DNA from: Kryptolebias marmoratus | Lineage: Eukaryota; Chordata; Actinopteri; Cyprinodontiformes; Rivulidae | Assembly: GCF_001649575.2 (NCBI RefSeq) | Contig: NC_051430.1 | Coordinates: forward strand, 13,675,513 to 13,739,512 | Reading direction: 5' to 3' | Length of the DNA: 64,000 bases | Shown here: positions 1 to 12,400 of the stretch, piece by piece | How the letters are laid out: the number at the start of each line of letters is the position of its first letter | Position numbering within the stretch: position 1 is the stretch's first letter | Notes under the pieces: generated by a model | The model's database searches: none | Told to the model about the DNA's origin: nothing | The model's input: the letters and a program-made list of their open reading frames with translations, nothing else | Program-made: the position numbers and the translations under genes

Positions 1-462
1 CGGCTACCACACCCAAGAGCTAGAGGTATACCAAGAACTTGGCGATGTGTCAGGAGAGTGCAAAGCCCATGGCCACTTGGCAGCTGTCTATATGGCCCTT
101 GGAAAATATGCCATGGCTTTCAAGAGCTATGAGGAGCAGCTAGAACTAGGTCGGAGGTTGAAGGATCCTGTTGTGGAGGCTCAAGTTTATGGAAATATGG
201 GCATCACAAAAATGAATGTTGGAGTGATGGAGGAGGCTATTGGCTACCTGGAGCAGCAGCTGGCTACTCTGCAGCAGCTGAGTGGAAATGAAGCAGTAAT
301 GGACCGGGGCAGGGCATATGGAAACCTGGGAGACTGCTATGAAGCTCTTGGAGATTTTGAGGAAGCCATCAAGTACTATGACCAATATTTATCAGTGGCA
401 CAAAGTCTAAATCGCATGCAAGACCAAGAGAAGGCCTACAGAGGCCTAGGCAATGGACACAG
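1..462 (+). CDS. ttc28: TTC28 exon (5'-truncated by window edge), TPR units
   Basis: The frame is open from base 2 to the AG|gtgaga donor at 462/463, so the GTG at 47 is internal and not a start. It encodes three TPR units with the usual A-x-x-x-L-G-x-x-Y and G-x-x-x-x-A-I-x-Y-x-x-x-x-L pattern, and ends in the conserved YRGLGNGHR segment, whose last Arg codon is split by the intron. Confidence 0.95.
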
Positions 463-3400
463 GTGAGACATCTTCACTTTTTCTTGCTTCTGTAAAAATA
501 GATTTTATTATTAGTCTCTTGTAGTGCTTGATGTCAAAGATACTTGTATTTACTAGAGTTTTACCAATAATCTCAACAATTTCCCTGTAATTTATCTCTT
601 TATGTGTTCACAGCCATAAACCCCATAGTTAGAAACATGTTTCTGATAAGTAGTGCTTAAAGGTGAATCTGGTGCTAGCTGTGTCAGCAGCAGCCTAGTG
701 GCCTTGACCTTAAACATATGCAAAGTAGCTCAGTGCGCAGATGTCCTAGAGTGGGGGGAAGCATCGTTATTTTAGGACAACTTCATGCATCTTGTGCCTC
801 TTCTTTCTTCTATTTCTCCTATTTCTCCCCTATTTCTTGCCTTAAAGAGGAGATAAAAACCTGGGTACACACAAAATAAAACCTGAGCGGCTTGCTGAAA
901 TGCTCATTTCAAAGGTGATTTTCTTCTCATTGTTCACCGTGAGCATTGCACCAAAGTAATCACACACAGCTGTATTTGCCATGCATGAGTTCAGGAGGGA
1001 ATAATAGACATCAAACACAAACGCCTCTCATCTTTCTGCAGTTCTTAGTCAAGCAAATACATTATCACACAACATTAATTAGGCTGAAGGCTTTTATTCT
1101 TGTAATGCTCCATTTGAACCGGTACACAGCAAGTGACGATGTGTCTGAGAATGTGAATAAAGTCTGTTTGAAGTCTGTGAAGGTGAGTAAAATGTTCAGA
1201 TGGAAGGAGGGATCCCTGTATCATATTAGAGGGTGGCAAATGACGTTACTCAACAAAAGCACTTACATACAAATTCCTATCATGCTTAGAACATTTCACT
1301 TACAGACTTTTACAAACATTCGTTGTCTATTCATATCAGCTGTTATCAGTACTGAAATGGATAAAGACATATTTCACTGATTTAAATGCTTACCTTGTCT
1401 TTGTACATTAAACTCTCCCTGCTGTGGGAACTCCTCATTCTCCACTAATACTGTAGTTCTCTAACAAAAAATATATTGTGTGGTTGTTTGAAAAGACATA
1501 AAGAAAGTAATTATTTAAGAGTTGTGGACTTGGTCTTAAATATAACTCTGTATTCATTCACAGAAAATACCAATGAAGGCAGGTTGTCTTACTGGACATT
1601 TGTCATACTAAATGACTTTTTGTTTTAATTTTCAGGGCCATGGGAAACCTTCAGCAGTCGCTGGTGTGTTTTGAAAAGCGGCTTGTTGTTGCACATGAGC
1701 TAGGTGAGTGTGGAGGCAAGGCTCAGGCCTATGGTGAGCTTGGTGCGCTCCACAGCCAATTAGGTAATTACGAGCAGGCCATTTCCTGCCTGGAGCGTCA
1801 ACTGGCCATCGCCCGTGACACCCAGGACAGACTACTGGAGGGCGACGCCAGCTGTGGCTTGGGAGCTGTGTATCAGTCTATGGGAGAGTACGAGACGGCC
1901 CTGCGATGCCACCAAAGTGACCTGGAGATCGCAGAAGAATCAGGCAGCACCACACGCCAGGCTCGAGCTTATGGGAATCTGGGTCTTACCTACGAGTCAC
2001 TTGGAAACTACGAGCGAGCGGTTGTGTTTCAAGAACAGCACCTGAGTGTGGCGGCTCAGACTAATGACTTGGCTGCCAAGACACTGGCCTATGGCAGCCT
2101 GGGGAGAACACACCATGCTCTGCAGAACTACTCACAAGCTGTCATGTACCTGCAGGAAGGTGAGTGAGTTAAAGGGAGCAAGGGAAAGGATTGCCTTTGT
2201 TGCTCGAGCTGATAGGCTTAGAGTTTGTGAATTCATGAATATGAAATTCAGAGCCTATTTATTGCTAAGCCTTTGCCACACTTTTATTAGGCTGCATGCA
2301 TATGTGTGTGTTTGAGCTTTTGTACTCATGTGTTATACGTGCACAGGGGGATTTTGTGTGAGCATTATGCATCTGTGTTGTCCTCTGAGCTGCATAGGTA
2401 TACCAGCATTTGTGTATGTCTGCCTCTGCAGACCTATCAAAATGCTGCCAAGTATTTCTCCCATTTTCTGCTTGGTATTTTTCACACTTCTGTATCTACT
2501 TTCTCGGAGGGGGTCTTTGCAGAGAGCTGCTAAAAGAATCTTTTCACACAGAGGCTGTCAGACTCCCGCCTCTCACATTTTCCTGTCCTCTATAGATTAT
2601 GGTGAAATAAAAACCTGAAGCTTGGCCTCTTGAAAATTAATTATGTTAGTGACACTCTGTGAAGTGTTCGTCATGCGATAAGTAGAAGCATTCATGATCT
2701 AAATGTTCACACACCACCAAACTTGCTCATATTCATGGACAGAACCTTTATGAGTTTAAGAAAAGTGGAACTTCTTAAAGAAGATGTTTGTGCATTTCCC
2801 CCTGCAGGTTCAGCAATACAAAGGGACAAAAATAAATCTCCCCAAGCTCTCCTTCATCTACCATTAAAAGTGAGCAGAATCTGCTGTGGCCCACTCACCT
2901 GCTGCAGACCTGCATGTTGAGCTTAAATGGAAAAAAGGCGACAGGCTATTCTCTCCTCCCTGTCCTAGTGTTGTCTCCCCGTGCTGTCCTTGTATTTTTC
3001 CTCGTTTTGGCTTTGAAAAAGGAACTGCGCCTTCACTACCCATGACAGCCAATTATTTCTGGCCAACCTACCCAAACCGAAAAGTTGCCACTTTTTTTTT
3101 TTCTTTCCGCTGCTATTTTTTCCCTGCTCTTCTTGCGGCACTGCTTGTTTTCTGTTTTTGGCAAAAAAAAGGGACTAATTAGGAAGAGGACTAAAAAGGC
3201 AGCTCTAATCTGGCACAAAAAATACTCTAGAAATTTTGTGGCCACTTTGCATCTATTTATATGTGACCAATAGTTTTTATGTTTTGGGCAGTAATACATA
3301 TGGATGGGACCTACTGTGCACAACATATAAACAAACCAATAACTAACTAAAAGGCAAACATAATTTGTAACAAATGAACAGTTTGCAAAACTCTCCAAGT

Positions 3401-6400
3401 TATTTTCCTGTTGTGTTGCATCACACTTTTCAAATGAGCCATTTCACAACAAAAACGCACTCAACAATCAACACAACAGAATCAATAGTGTCAATAAATC
3501 AATGTAACCATTGTAGCAACTAATTGTGTTTTTACAGTTTCTACATGCTTTGTTTATTTAAAAGCTAATGGAACCTACTAAGAACAAGACAAAAATACAA
3601 AAGTAGCTTTTTTTAAAAGCATAGCATTTTTAAAGAAATATCCTCTTTTAAACCTCTGAAACACTGATTTATTTAAAAATCTAAACTTCCAAATGCAAAA
3701 TTCCTTTTTTTACTGTAGTTTATGTTGATGTTTTTGTTAAATTAATTTGAACTGTAAGAATGATGTAAAAATTTTGTGCCAGGCAAAACAGGCAAAAATG
3801 ATAGGTCCTATGTGTTCATGTGTAACTTTGTGACATTAGTATCACAAAGTTACACATTGACTTTGTCTCCTTCTATCAGCTTCTGTTTTCAAGGGTCGCC
3901 ATCATCTGCTCCTATCTTATTCTATCCCCAACATCCTCTTAGTCACACCAACCCTCTGCATATCTTCCTTTGAGACATCCCTGACCCCTTTCTGCGGTCT
4001 TCCTCTTTTCCTCCTTTCTTTCAACTCCATATTCAACAACCTCTATCCAATATGTCCACTATCTCTTCTCTGCACATGTCCAAACCGTCTCTGCTTTGCC
4101 TCTCTAACTCTAACAAACACAATGTCTTTGTAATACATTTAAAACTACTACTACTATACACAGTGGTAAGAAAAAGTGTGGGCACCCCAGTCAAAAAGTC
4201 TTGTTATTGGTCATAACTAGGTGAATAGTAGCTCACTGGGCTGCTACTGTTAAAGACTAGTTGGTGAAGCAAACTTCACTAAATGTTGCAATAAGATACA
4301 CAAATATTCAGCTGCAGTCACACTGAATTCTGAGTACGCGAAACCAAGTGACCACTGTTATTTCATTACCCACCTCTGCCCACGTCATTTTTTGTTTGTT
4401 TGTTTTTTGTCCGAGGAAAGCTTCAGTGCTGGTATCAAATAAGAGCCCTTGTGTTCTTGAGACAGGTTGGAAATACAACATAATCTAGCTGGGCTTCAGA
4501 CAACAGCGATGAACTTGAGACGATTTTGAAAGAAATGTTGTCAAACATGTTCAAAATTCAAGCAGCAAAGTTGCAACCATTTGCAAATGGAGAACCTCCA
4601 TGAGCATTACACAACATTCTGGTGACTCCTTTGCTATTTGCCAACTTGTCACCAGCAGTTGCAGCCTTGTCTTTATAGCATTTATCAAAACTTTAGCCAT
4701 TTATTAGCTTGGAGTTATGGTTTGTTCACAGTCATTATGGGGAACAGTCAGTTGAAATGAATTACAGAGCTTTAAAATATACTCTATTCAAACTTTTGTT
4801 AAAATATGGCAACTTTCTCAGCTTGAAGTGTTCTTAAGATATGAAAAGCAGCATGGCGTAAAGGTGACGTTTGAAAGACCAAAGTACTTTAACAGAACTA
4901 ACTACAGGGAGGAAGATTACAGAAGCACATTGTTTGACTGAAAAGCACCTTCAGGAACATTTATGAGACTCTAAACTACAGTATATTACTAAGCTGCCAC
5001 AACTACAGAAATATGACTTTAATTGAAGATTTAGCTAAAAAAAATGTTTCCTGCATCTGAAGCAAAAGATTCGGTCTCAGAAGTTTCTAAGTCAACATAT
5101 TTAGAGGTCTAATGCATTTTGAAAAAGGCCTTGATAGGTAACAGTAATGTTTAGCTGCATTGCCTGAATATAAGGCTGGGGGGTATTAAACCTTTAAATT
5201 CTATAAAAATAACATCCTTGGCTTGCACTGCATGGCAGGATTGACCAGCAGGGTAGAGGTGAGAGTGGAGCGAAACATTGCACCTTGCTCCCTACCTCTC
5301 TTTTGTCATCAGGTGCTCAACTATTTGTGACACTTTTCATCTGCACAAACCAGTGCAACACTGACAATGCTTCATCCCCGTAGAGAGCGTGTGCGCTCTT
5401 ATCCCCATTTTTCAACAATATCCCAGACTCTGCTCACGGTTCCACATACGGTCACGATCAAAGGGCACTTTGTTGCAGCATGTCACGTGCGTGCACGTGC
5501 CAGGTTATTTGTTAGCAGCGCAGCGCGCGTGCACGAGATGTGTGTGTGGAGTCTGCACAGAGGACCTGTGACTGAAGCAGGAGGTGTGTGGGCCTTGGGG
5601 CGGCTGCAGAGGGTCTCTCACCCAGCTGTCAAGCATCCTTTAAAGTGTTCTCAAGTTGCTCTTCAGGGTGCAGCCAGCCACGGCCACGTCCTCATGTCAG
5701 CCGCCGCTACGTGACTGTGCCTGCCGGGCACACCAAAGGCACACACGGTGACAGTGACAGACACTGAATGATACAGAGTGGGAGAAGAGAGGGAATGGGA
5801 GAGTAATAGGCAAGGAAGAAGACGTGGGGAGAAAAAAAGAAGGCTGGCAGGCAGGCGGAGGAGAAAGACAGAGATCAGCATGAGTCATAATTCACATGTA
5901 TTATTTCACTGTCAGCTGAAGAATAAAGAAAACATAGAGTTGGTTGACATTCAGGCTTGATCATAAAGAACTATCACAGAGTAGCTTGGGGAAAGATAGG
6001 ATTTTTCTGTGTGTGTGTGTGTGTGCAGATGAAAGCCTCAGAAATGGAGTTGAGAAGAGTGAGGGGTGATGCTGTCAGAGAATGAAAAGGATAATTTAGA
6101 TCTGTTTCCTCTCTCTTGCTCCAGCGCCTAATGAGCCCTAAGCAGTCCAGAGTCCCTGCAAGCACTGCCACCACGGTAAAGATGAAACAGGTAGAGAGTG
6201 GGGTGGGAGTGGGTGGGGAGGATTGGGGACAGAAGCGCAGAGATGAGAGGAGGAGGTATGGGAGCGCAGCAGATGCACGGGGGGAAGAGGACATGCAGGC
6301 AGGCTGAGGGAGGGTGTGTGGAAAGATAAGGAGAAGAAGGGAGACTGTTGCAGGCTTGGCTTCAAAGGCTGCCGACTGGCGTGGCCATGGTGGAGTCATG

Positions 6401-9400
6401 AAGTCTATGGCTCCATGATGTGCTGGACTTGCGGAATAGGCTGCCTTTTTCGCGTCACACTCTCTGTTCTTGGCTTATCTGGTCCAGCCACAGATTGTTT
6501 TCCAGAAAGGCAGAGACAAGCAGACTCAGACAAGGCTGGCTTGGCCAATTTTCTCTTTCCTTTTTTTTTTTTTTTTTACCAAAAAATGTGTTGCTTTGAC
6601 CCCTCCGTCACACATCCAGAGCCCCTGTAAATCAAGACTGTGCATGAGCAACAGCCTTTTATTGAATGTACGACTGAGCCTTTAGCACCTTGCAGGTGAC
6701 GTGTGACCTGGAGGCTGTCATTTTTTTCATCATTGTCCTGCACAGAGTGGCATTTTCATCTCTGTAATTGAGCAGAACCGAATGCTCTGCAGACAGACTG
6801 GGGACACATGCAAAGATGTGACATGCACCTCCCTGCTGGAGGATTTAGGAGTGAAAACAAACGCTGTGCTCACCAGATGATGTGACACGAGCATACACAC
6901 TTAGACACACACACACACACACAGGTACACACTCTGCTGTTTTCATAGACAACTCTGAAAGTCTCTCAAACAAAATATCACAAAGTATCCTTCGGCAGTG
7001 TTTGCACAAAGTCTATTATTAGACCATCAGTGTGTTTGCAAATATTTGTTGACGCCTCTGTGATATTGTGTGGCCTCCTTTATGCAAGCATTCCACGCCT
7101 ATTTGTGTTTGCTCAGCCAGTCAATCCTGTGCATTGATTACTATGCAGTCTGATTAGTGCTCTAACACTCTTCCCCTATGCCAGAGGCGTGTGTGTGTGT
7201 GTGTGTGTGTGTGCGTGCTTAAAACCCAGCGCACGATCAGCTTCTTACGACTGAGGCCAAATATCCAAACCTGTTCGCTGTCAGAACATCAGTACCACGC
7301 TATGCATACATCTGTTACTCTCAAAGATACACAAGAGTCGGTCTGCTCTGAATAATTTTCACTCTCCACTCCCTATCTCATCCGCCGCCGTTTCCTCCTC
7401 TTCTGACAGGCCTGCGGCTTGCAGAGCAGCTGGCTCGGCGTGAGGACGAGGCGAAGATCCGCCATCGTCTGGGGCTCTCCCTGTGGGCCAGCGGGAATCT
7501 GGAGGAGGCCCAACATCAGGTAAAGTATCTCTCGCTTCTCCCTCATCTTGCCTTGAGTCACCTTGACTCGGTTCTCCTCACATCTACTTCCCTTTGATTT
7601 GGACTCCTTCCAGCAAATCCAGCCCTTGTAGTTAAAACTGACCTCCAATAAGCCCACATCTGTCGACTGAGAGGTTGGCAACGCTTACAAATGAGAGGTG
7701 GAGGTAGATGTCCAAACACATAAAGGGTGGGAAATAAGCTTTCCGTAATAACCTTATGGTGAAAGAAGGAGCCCAAAGGACCAGCAGGAGTGGGGAGGAA
7801 AACGGAAAAAGGAGAGGTGGTAGTAGAGCTTGTACACGGCTGTTGGCAGTATGCTGAGGAGTCTGTAGAGCTGGTAAATGCTGTCAACTGAGCAGACAGG
7901 CGACAGATGAGTGAAGATTTTTTCATATCAGTGTTCATTGTCTCAGGAGCCCCAAACCTCAGGATCACACACACATTCTCTCCTCTTCAGCCCACTGCCC
8001 ACCTGGCAACCATGGAATATCCTCTCAACATCTCTCTCTTTGCAGTCTGTCCACACAGTACCGCTCAAGAGTTTATTTTATTTATTTCATTCTTTTTTTT
8101 TTCCCTTCTTCTTCTTCTTTTTTTTTTTTTTTGGTCTGGCTTGTGTATCTACACACAAATCTGTCAGTGAGCCAGCAGCAGTGGCTGTCATGTGTGTCTG
8201 TAGGGATGTTTTTCAGCTTCTTTCATTTTCAAGATCTAGTCCAAAACACTTCTGTTATGATACACACACACACACAAATAACCATCTATGTGACCCAGAT
8301 AGCTTTTGTTTTTCAGTCCTGCATCATACTTTTCAAAAAGTAATTTTGCCTGTTTGCAATTATCTACAACAAGAGCTGGGAAAGCAAGATTGAACCAAGG
8401 TGGCGACCAGAGCAGAGCCTGAGCGCTCATGAGTCATATTGGGGAATTTGTGTTCAATTAAAGCACAATATTATTCCAGCAAGCCAATGCAACATATTTT
8501 CCACTGCATGTTTGCTTTCCAGTTTTGATCCTAAAGCCCTAACAGTCCATCTCACTGCATTGTCAATTCAGTTCTTTCAACTAAAGGTATTTTTGAGGAT
8601 TTTTTTCCCCCTGTCAGCTTGTATCCCTCAGGGTGAATTGGTAGTGTGAAAGGACACTTTTGTCTTCAGAGTATAGATCAAATAGTTATTCATGAGCTGG
8701 TTCGTCAGTACAAATAACCTTGGTAAACACCCTGACCCACTTCTTACTGCAACCGTAGAAGCTTGTATTTAAATGTATGAAGCAGCCATAGGTGTAGAAT
8801 GGAGTACTTGACCTCATGTTCCTTATTCTTTACATATTTAAACCTAATTGTATTTTATCGTCCTGGCTGTGATCCTGGTGTTCACCACGACTCGCTGATT
8901 GACGTGTCCTTATTCGAATCAGCTACTTCAGCAGAGCCCACTCCCTTTGAGAGGCGCTCGCATTCATATCTCAGCAAGTGAAAATCAATAAATCTGTGCT
9001 TCCCTAAAAAATCTCTGGTCTACTGTAGATTAATCCTGTGCATTTGATATTATCTAGCACAAAAGAAGAGACTACCCCAGGGTTTTTTAAAAAAAAAAAT
9101 CATTAGAGGTTTGCATGTAACAAGCTATGCTTAGGTTACTGATTCAGCATGACATTGACATTCACTTTACATGTCAGATAAAAGCCGTGTTGTGCCAGCG
9201 ACAGTTAAACAAGAGAGTGCTGTCTGAATACATAACAGCTCGGTAATGTTGAAGATTTTGCTCCCACCACAGAGGTGCAAGTCACTGTGGATGCAGCACA
9301 TTCGAGACTGTTTCTTGACATTTTGTTTTGGGCAAAGGCCAGGGGAAAGACACTGTGAGAAATTAGTTTCATCTGTAAGAGGAGGTTCTCGAGTCTAACA

Positions 9401-12400
9401 GATTGAAGGAGCTCTGGAACATTCAGCCGAGAGCCCTATCAGTGAAACCAGCCTTAGATTAGCAGCTCTGTCGCTAGCACTAATGCAGCAGAACTCTCAG
9501 GCTTGTTGGCGAGCCCTTCTCCCCCTCCTCATTCTCTCTGACATACTTTCCTGCATGACCTTGGAATACACCACATCAGCTGCAGTGGATCCATATACAA
9601 GTGCTCACAAGAAACATACACACTCTTCTTTTCTTTCCTTCACCTATCAAAGCCATGGTGCAAATAAATAAAAAAAAGCATTTAATCCATACCAGTAACC
9701 TTTTTTCTGCTGCTGCTCTTTGTCTTGTAAGAACTGTGGCCGAGCCCTGTGAGTGCTGTACTCTCTCTGCTTGTCCTGCACTCCTGAAGAGAGGCCCTGT
9801 AGTCAGTCCCAGTCATCCTACCGGGCTGCTACGAGTGCAGAAATAGGAAATCAATAAAAGCTCACATGAATCAGCACTCCAAGTAGACTCTGCTTGGCCG
9901 GTGTGCAACACCGTCTGTCGCCCCACCTCTCCATTGTCTCCCTCCTTCCCTAATCGCATGTCCTGCCTGAGTCTGAGGATTGCACACTAACACAGACAGG
10001 ACTGTTGAATTCTCAAAGCATTTATTCACACACAGGTGATTGTTTAGCCTCTCACATCCTTTTCCCATGTTCAGGTAAAGAGGAGCTGAGGAGGAGTTGA
10101 AATTTTGTTTGTAGGTCTCTCACCAAACTACTCCACAGTGATTTCTTTGGTTGAAATGGGAAACAGAAGTAGGAGGTCTGATCAGGGGTGATCTGTGAGG
10201 TGGGATGCTGCCATCTAGTGACCAAAATCAGTTCTTTATTGGAAAGCCGGATCACGCAGACGTTTTTCTCCAAAATGTCTTTTGAACAGTGCTACAACTT
10301 CTCCCATATATAATCACCTGTAGTCATTTAAAATAAACACACAACAACAAAAAGAGTCTTGGTGTCATTGTTTGAGGTGTCTGAGCACTATCACTGGGCC
10401 TCAGTGACAGAAACACAGAAATTCTGTAACTTTGCTGTTTTACTGTCTGAAAAACGTATTGCTGTTTTTTATCGTCAGCTTTACCGGGCGTCTGCGCTGT
10501 TCGAGACTATCCGCCATGAAGCCCAGCACAGCACAGACTACAAACTCTCTCTGTTTGACCTCCAAACCTCCTGCTACCAGGCTCTCCAAAGGGTCCTCGT
10601 CAGCCTCGGTGAGCCAACAAACATTTCTCCTATTATGCATTACCTTCTTTGTTATTTGCCTTTTTTAGAAAACATGGCAGATTAGGTTTTCGAACTGTTT
10701 AACGTTGTTGTGTGAACACGGCAGGCCACCACGATGAAGCCCTGGCGGTGGCAGAACGAGGTCGCACACGAGCCTTTGCCGATCTCTTGGTGGAGAGGCA
10801 GACGGGTCAGCAGGACGCAGACCCCTACACTCCAGTCACAGTGGAGCACATCTTGGACACCGTCAACAGCCAGAGGGCATTAGTGTTGTATTTCTCAATG
10901 GCAGCAGGCTACCTGTACAGCTGGCTGCTGGCTCCAGGGGCAGGTAAGGTTTAATGTCACTGAAAATTGTTTCACTTGTTGTACTGAAATTCTATTGTGT
11001 TACACTTTCTTCCTCTTGTTGTCACATTTCCTACTAAACATTATTATTATCTGACATTATGACCAACAGCTACACTTACAACGTGGATCTGTTATTTTTA
11101 CATAAAAGTGGCGTTCTTCTACTTTATAGCAAATCCGCTTCGCAGATGAAAGCACTTACACGCGCTCGCTAGCACATGCACGCTCTAATCAAAGCAGAAA
11201 AAAAGGCCTAGAGGTTGGAGGCTTGATTTCAGCCGCCGGAGGGGTGGGGGGTGGGGTTGTAGGAAGCCCAGCTTTGACACCAAGTGGCAGCGCCACCTGC
11301 CACTCCACAGTGAGGATTTGCCCCCTGCCTTGCTTTTCACCCCAGAAATCATCTGCAAATGAACCACGCTAATTGACATTGACACAAATTGGGGCGCAGC
11401 CAACAGGAACATCCACCCACATGTCAAGAGGAAAAGATTATGCTGTTACACCAAGTCAACACATAATCTCTTTCTTTGTTGCTTCTTTCTTTTGTTTTGT
11501 CATCTCAGTCTGCTTTTATTTTTATTTTCTTTTGGCATTACTTACTACTGGCAGATATTTGTACTTTTCTTCATTTCTGCATCTTTTGAGTACTACCCAC
11601 ACATCCACAGAGACTAAGAGTCAGCCTACTTACATGTATAAGACTGGTGAAATTCTAGTTTAACTAAGAGAATAGATGAAGCTGTGGGTAATTACGATGC
11701 ATGTCACAATCCCCGTGGCTCCTGTACTGTTGTACTTTAGCCCCTTTTTGCTGTCTGCTGTAAGGAGAGGAAATGAGAGGAGTGACTCATGTCCCATGCC
11801 ACAGGCCCCCTAGATTTGATCAAGACGAGCTCCTGGGCAACCAGATGAATTTGACCCCCTGGCATTAGTCTCGCAAGCAGGAGGAACACTACAGGGACTA
11901 GTGTGGATCTTCAAAGCGTTAAATATCACTCCAGGCTAGGAAGGAGCCACTTGCTCACTAATCGCCTGTCTGTCACTTCCTGGCATCCAGCTGGCTCGCA
12001 AATATGGCCAACTCGAAAAGAGTTCAGTCAATAAAAAAAAAGGCTTCTGAAGCCACGATTTCTTTATTTGTGTAAATTTTGCAGCATTTAGACACGAGTT
12101 GGCATTCACAATCAGATGATGTGCAATTATTGTTCATTCTCAGCAAGCTCCTCCCCAGTCTGTTGTGATGCTGCCGCTTGAAACAGATCTAGCAGGCAGC
12201 AGATGGCACATGCAGCCTACTCTTGTCTTTTATTGAACGTTGTTTGTTTTATTCATTTGGCTCCGCAGATGACTGCTGCACATGGTTTTACTCAAAGCTC
12301 TCGTTTGAAATGATTCAATATTTCCTGCTACTGTGAGCGAGTAATAAAAGTGTATTATAAACAGAAATAGGTAGAGAAAAATGTAGCATATCATAGCATT

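Larger units (their letters stand above)
2160..7409 (+). other. TTC28 intron with repeat remnants and a CpG-rich patch
   Basis: This 5.2 kb intron contains a perfect 16-bp inverted repeat, a minus-strand LINE fossil, a possible Tc1-like terminus, a CpG/E-box patch and several dinucleotide repeats, each listed separately. The remaining sequence is AT-rich, with poly-T runs near 3092 and 6562, and shows no gene. Confidence 0.8.

Noticed and set aside
47..466. A GTG-initiated ORF as a free-standing gene start
   Set aside because: The frame is open to the left edge and reads TPR sequence before it; it is an internal TTC28 exon.
946..1380. 144-codon open stretch in a TTC28 intron
   Set aside because: No start context, splice logic or recognisable protein; AT-rich chance opening.
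5974..6399. 141-residue minus-strand ORF in a TTC28 intron
   Set aside because: Composed of Ser/Pro/Leu from a GA-rich strand and a dinucleotide repeat; no protein signature.
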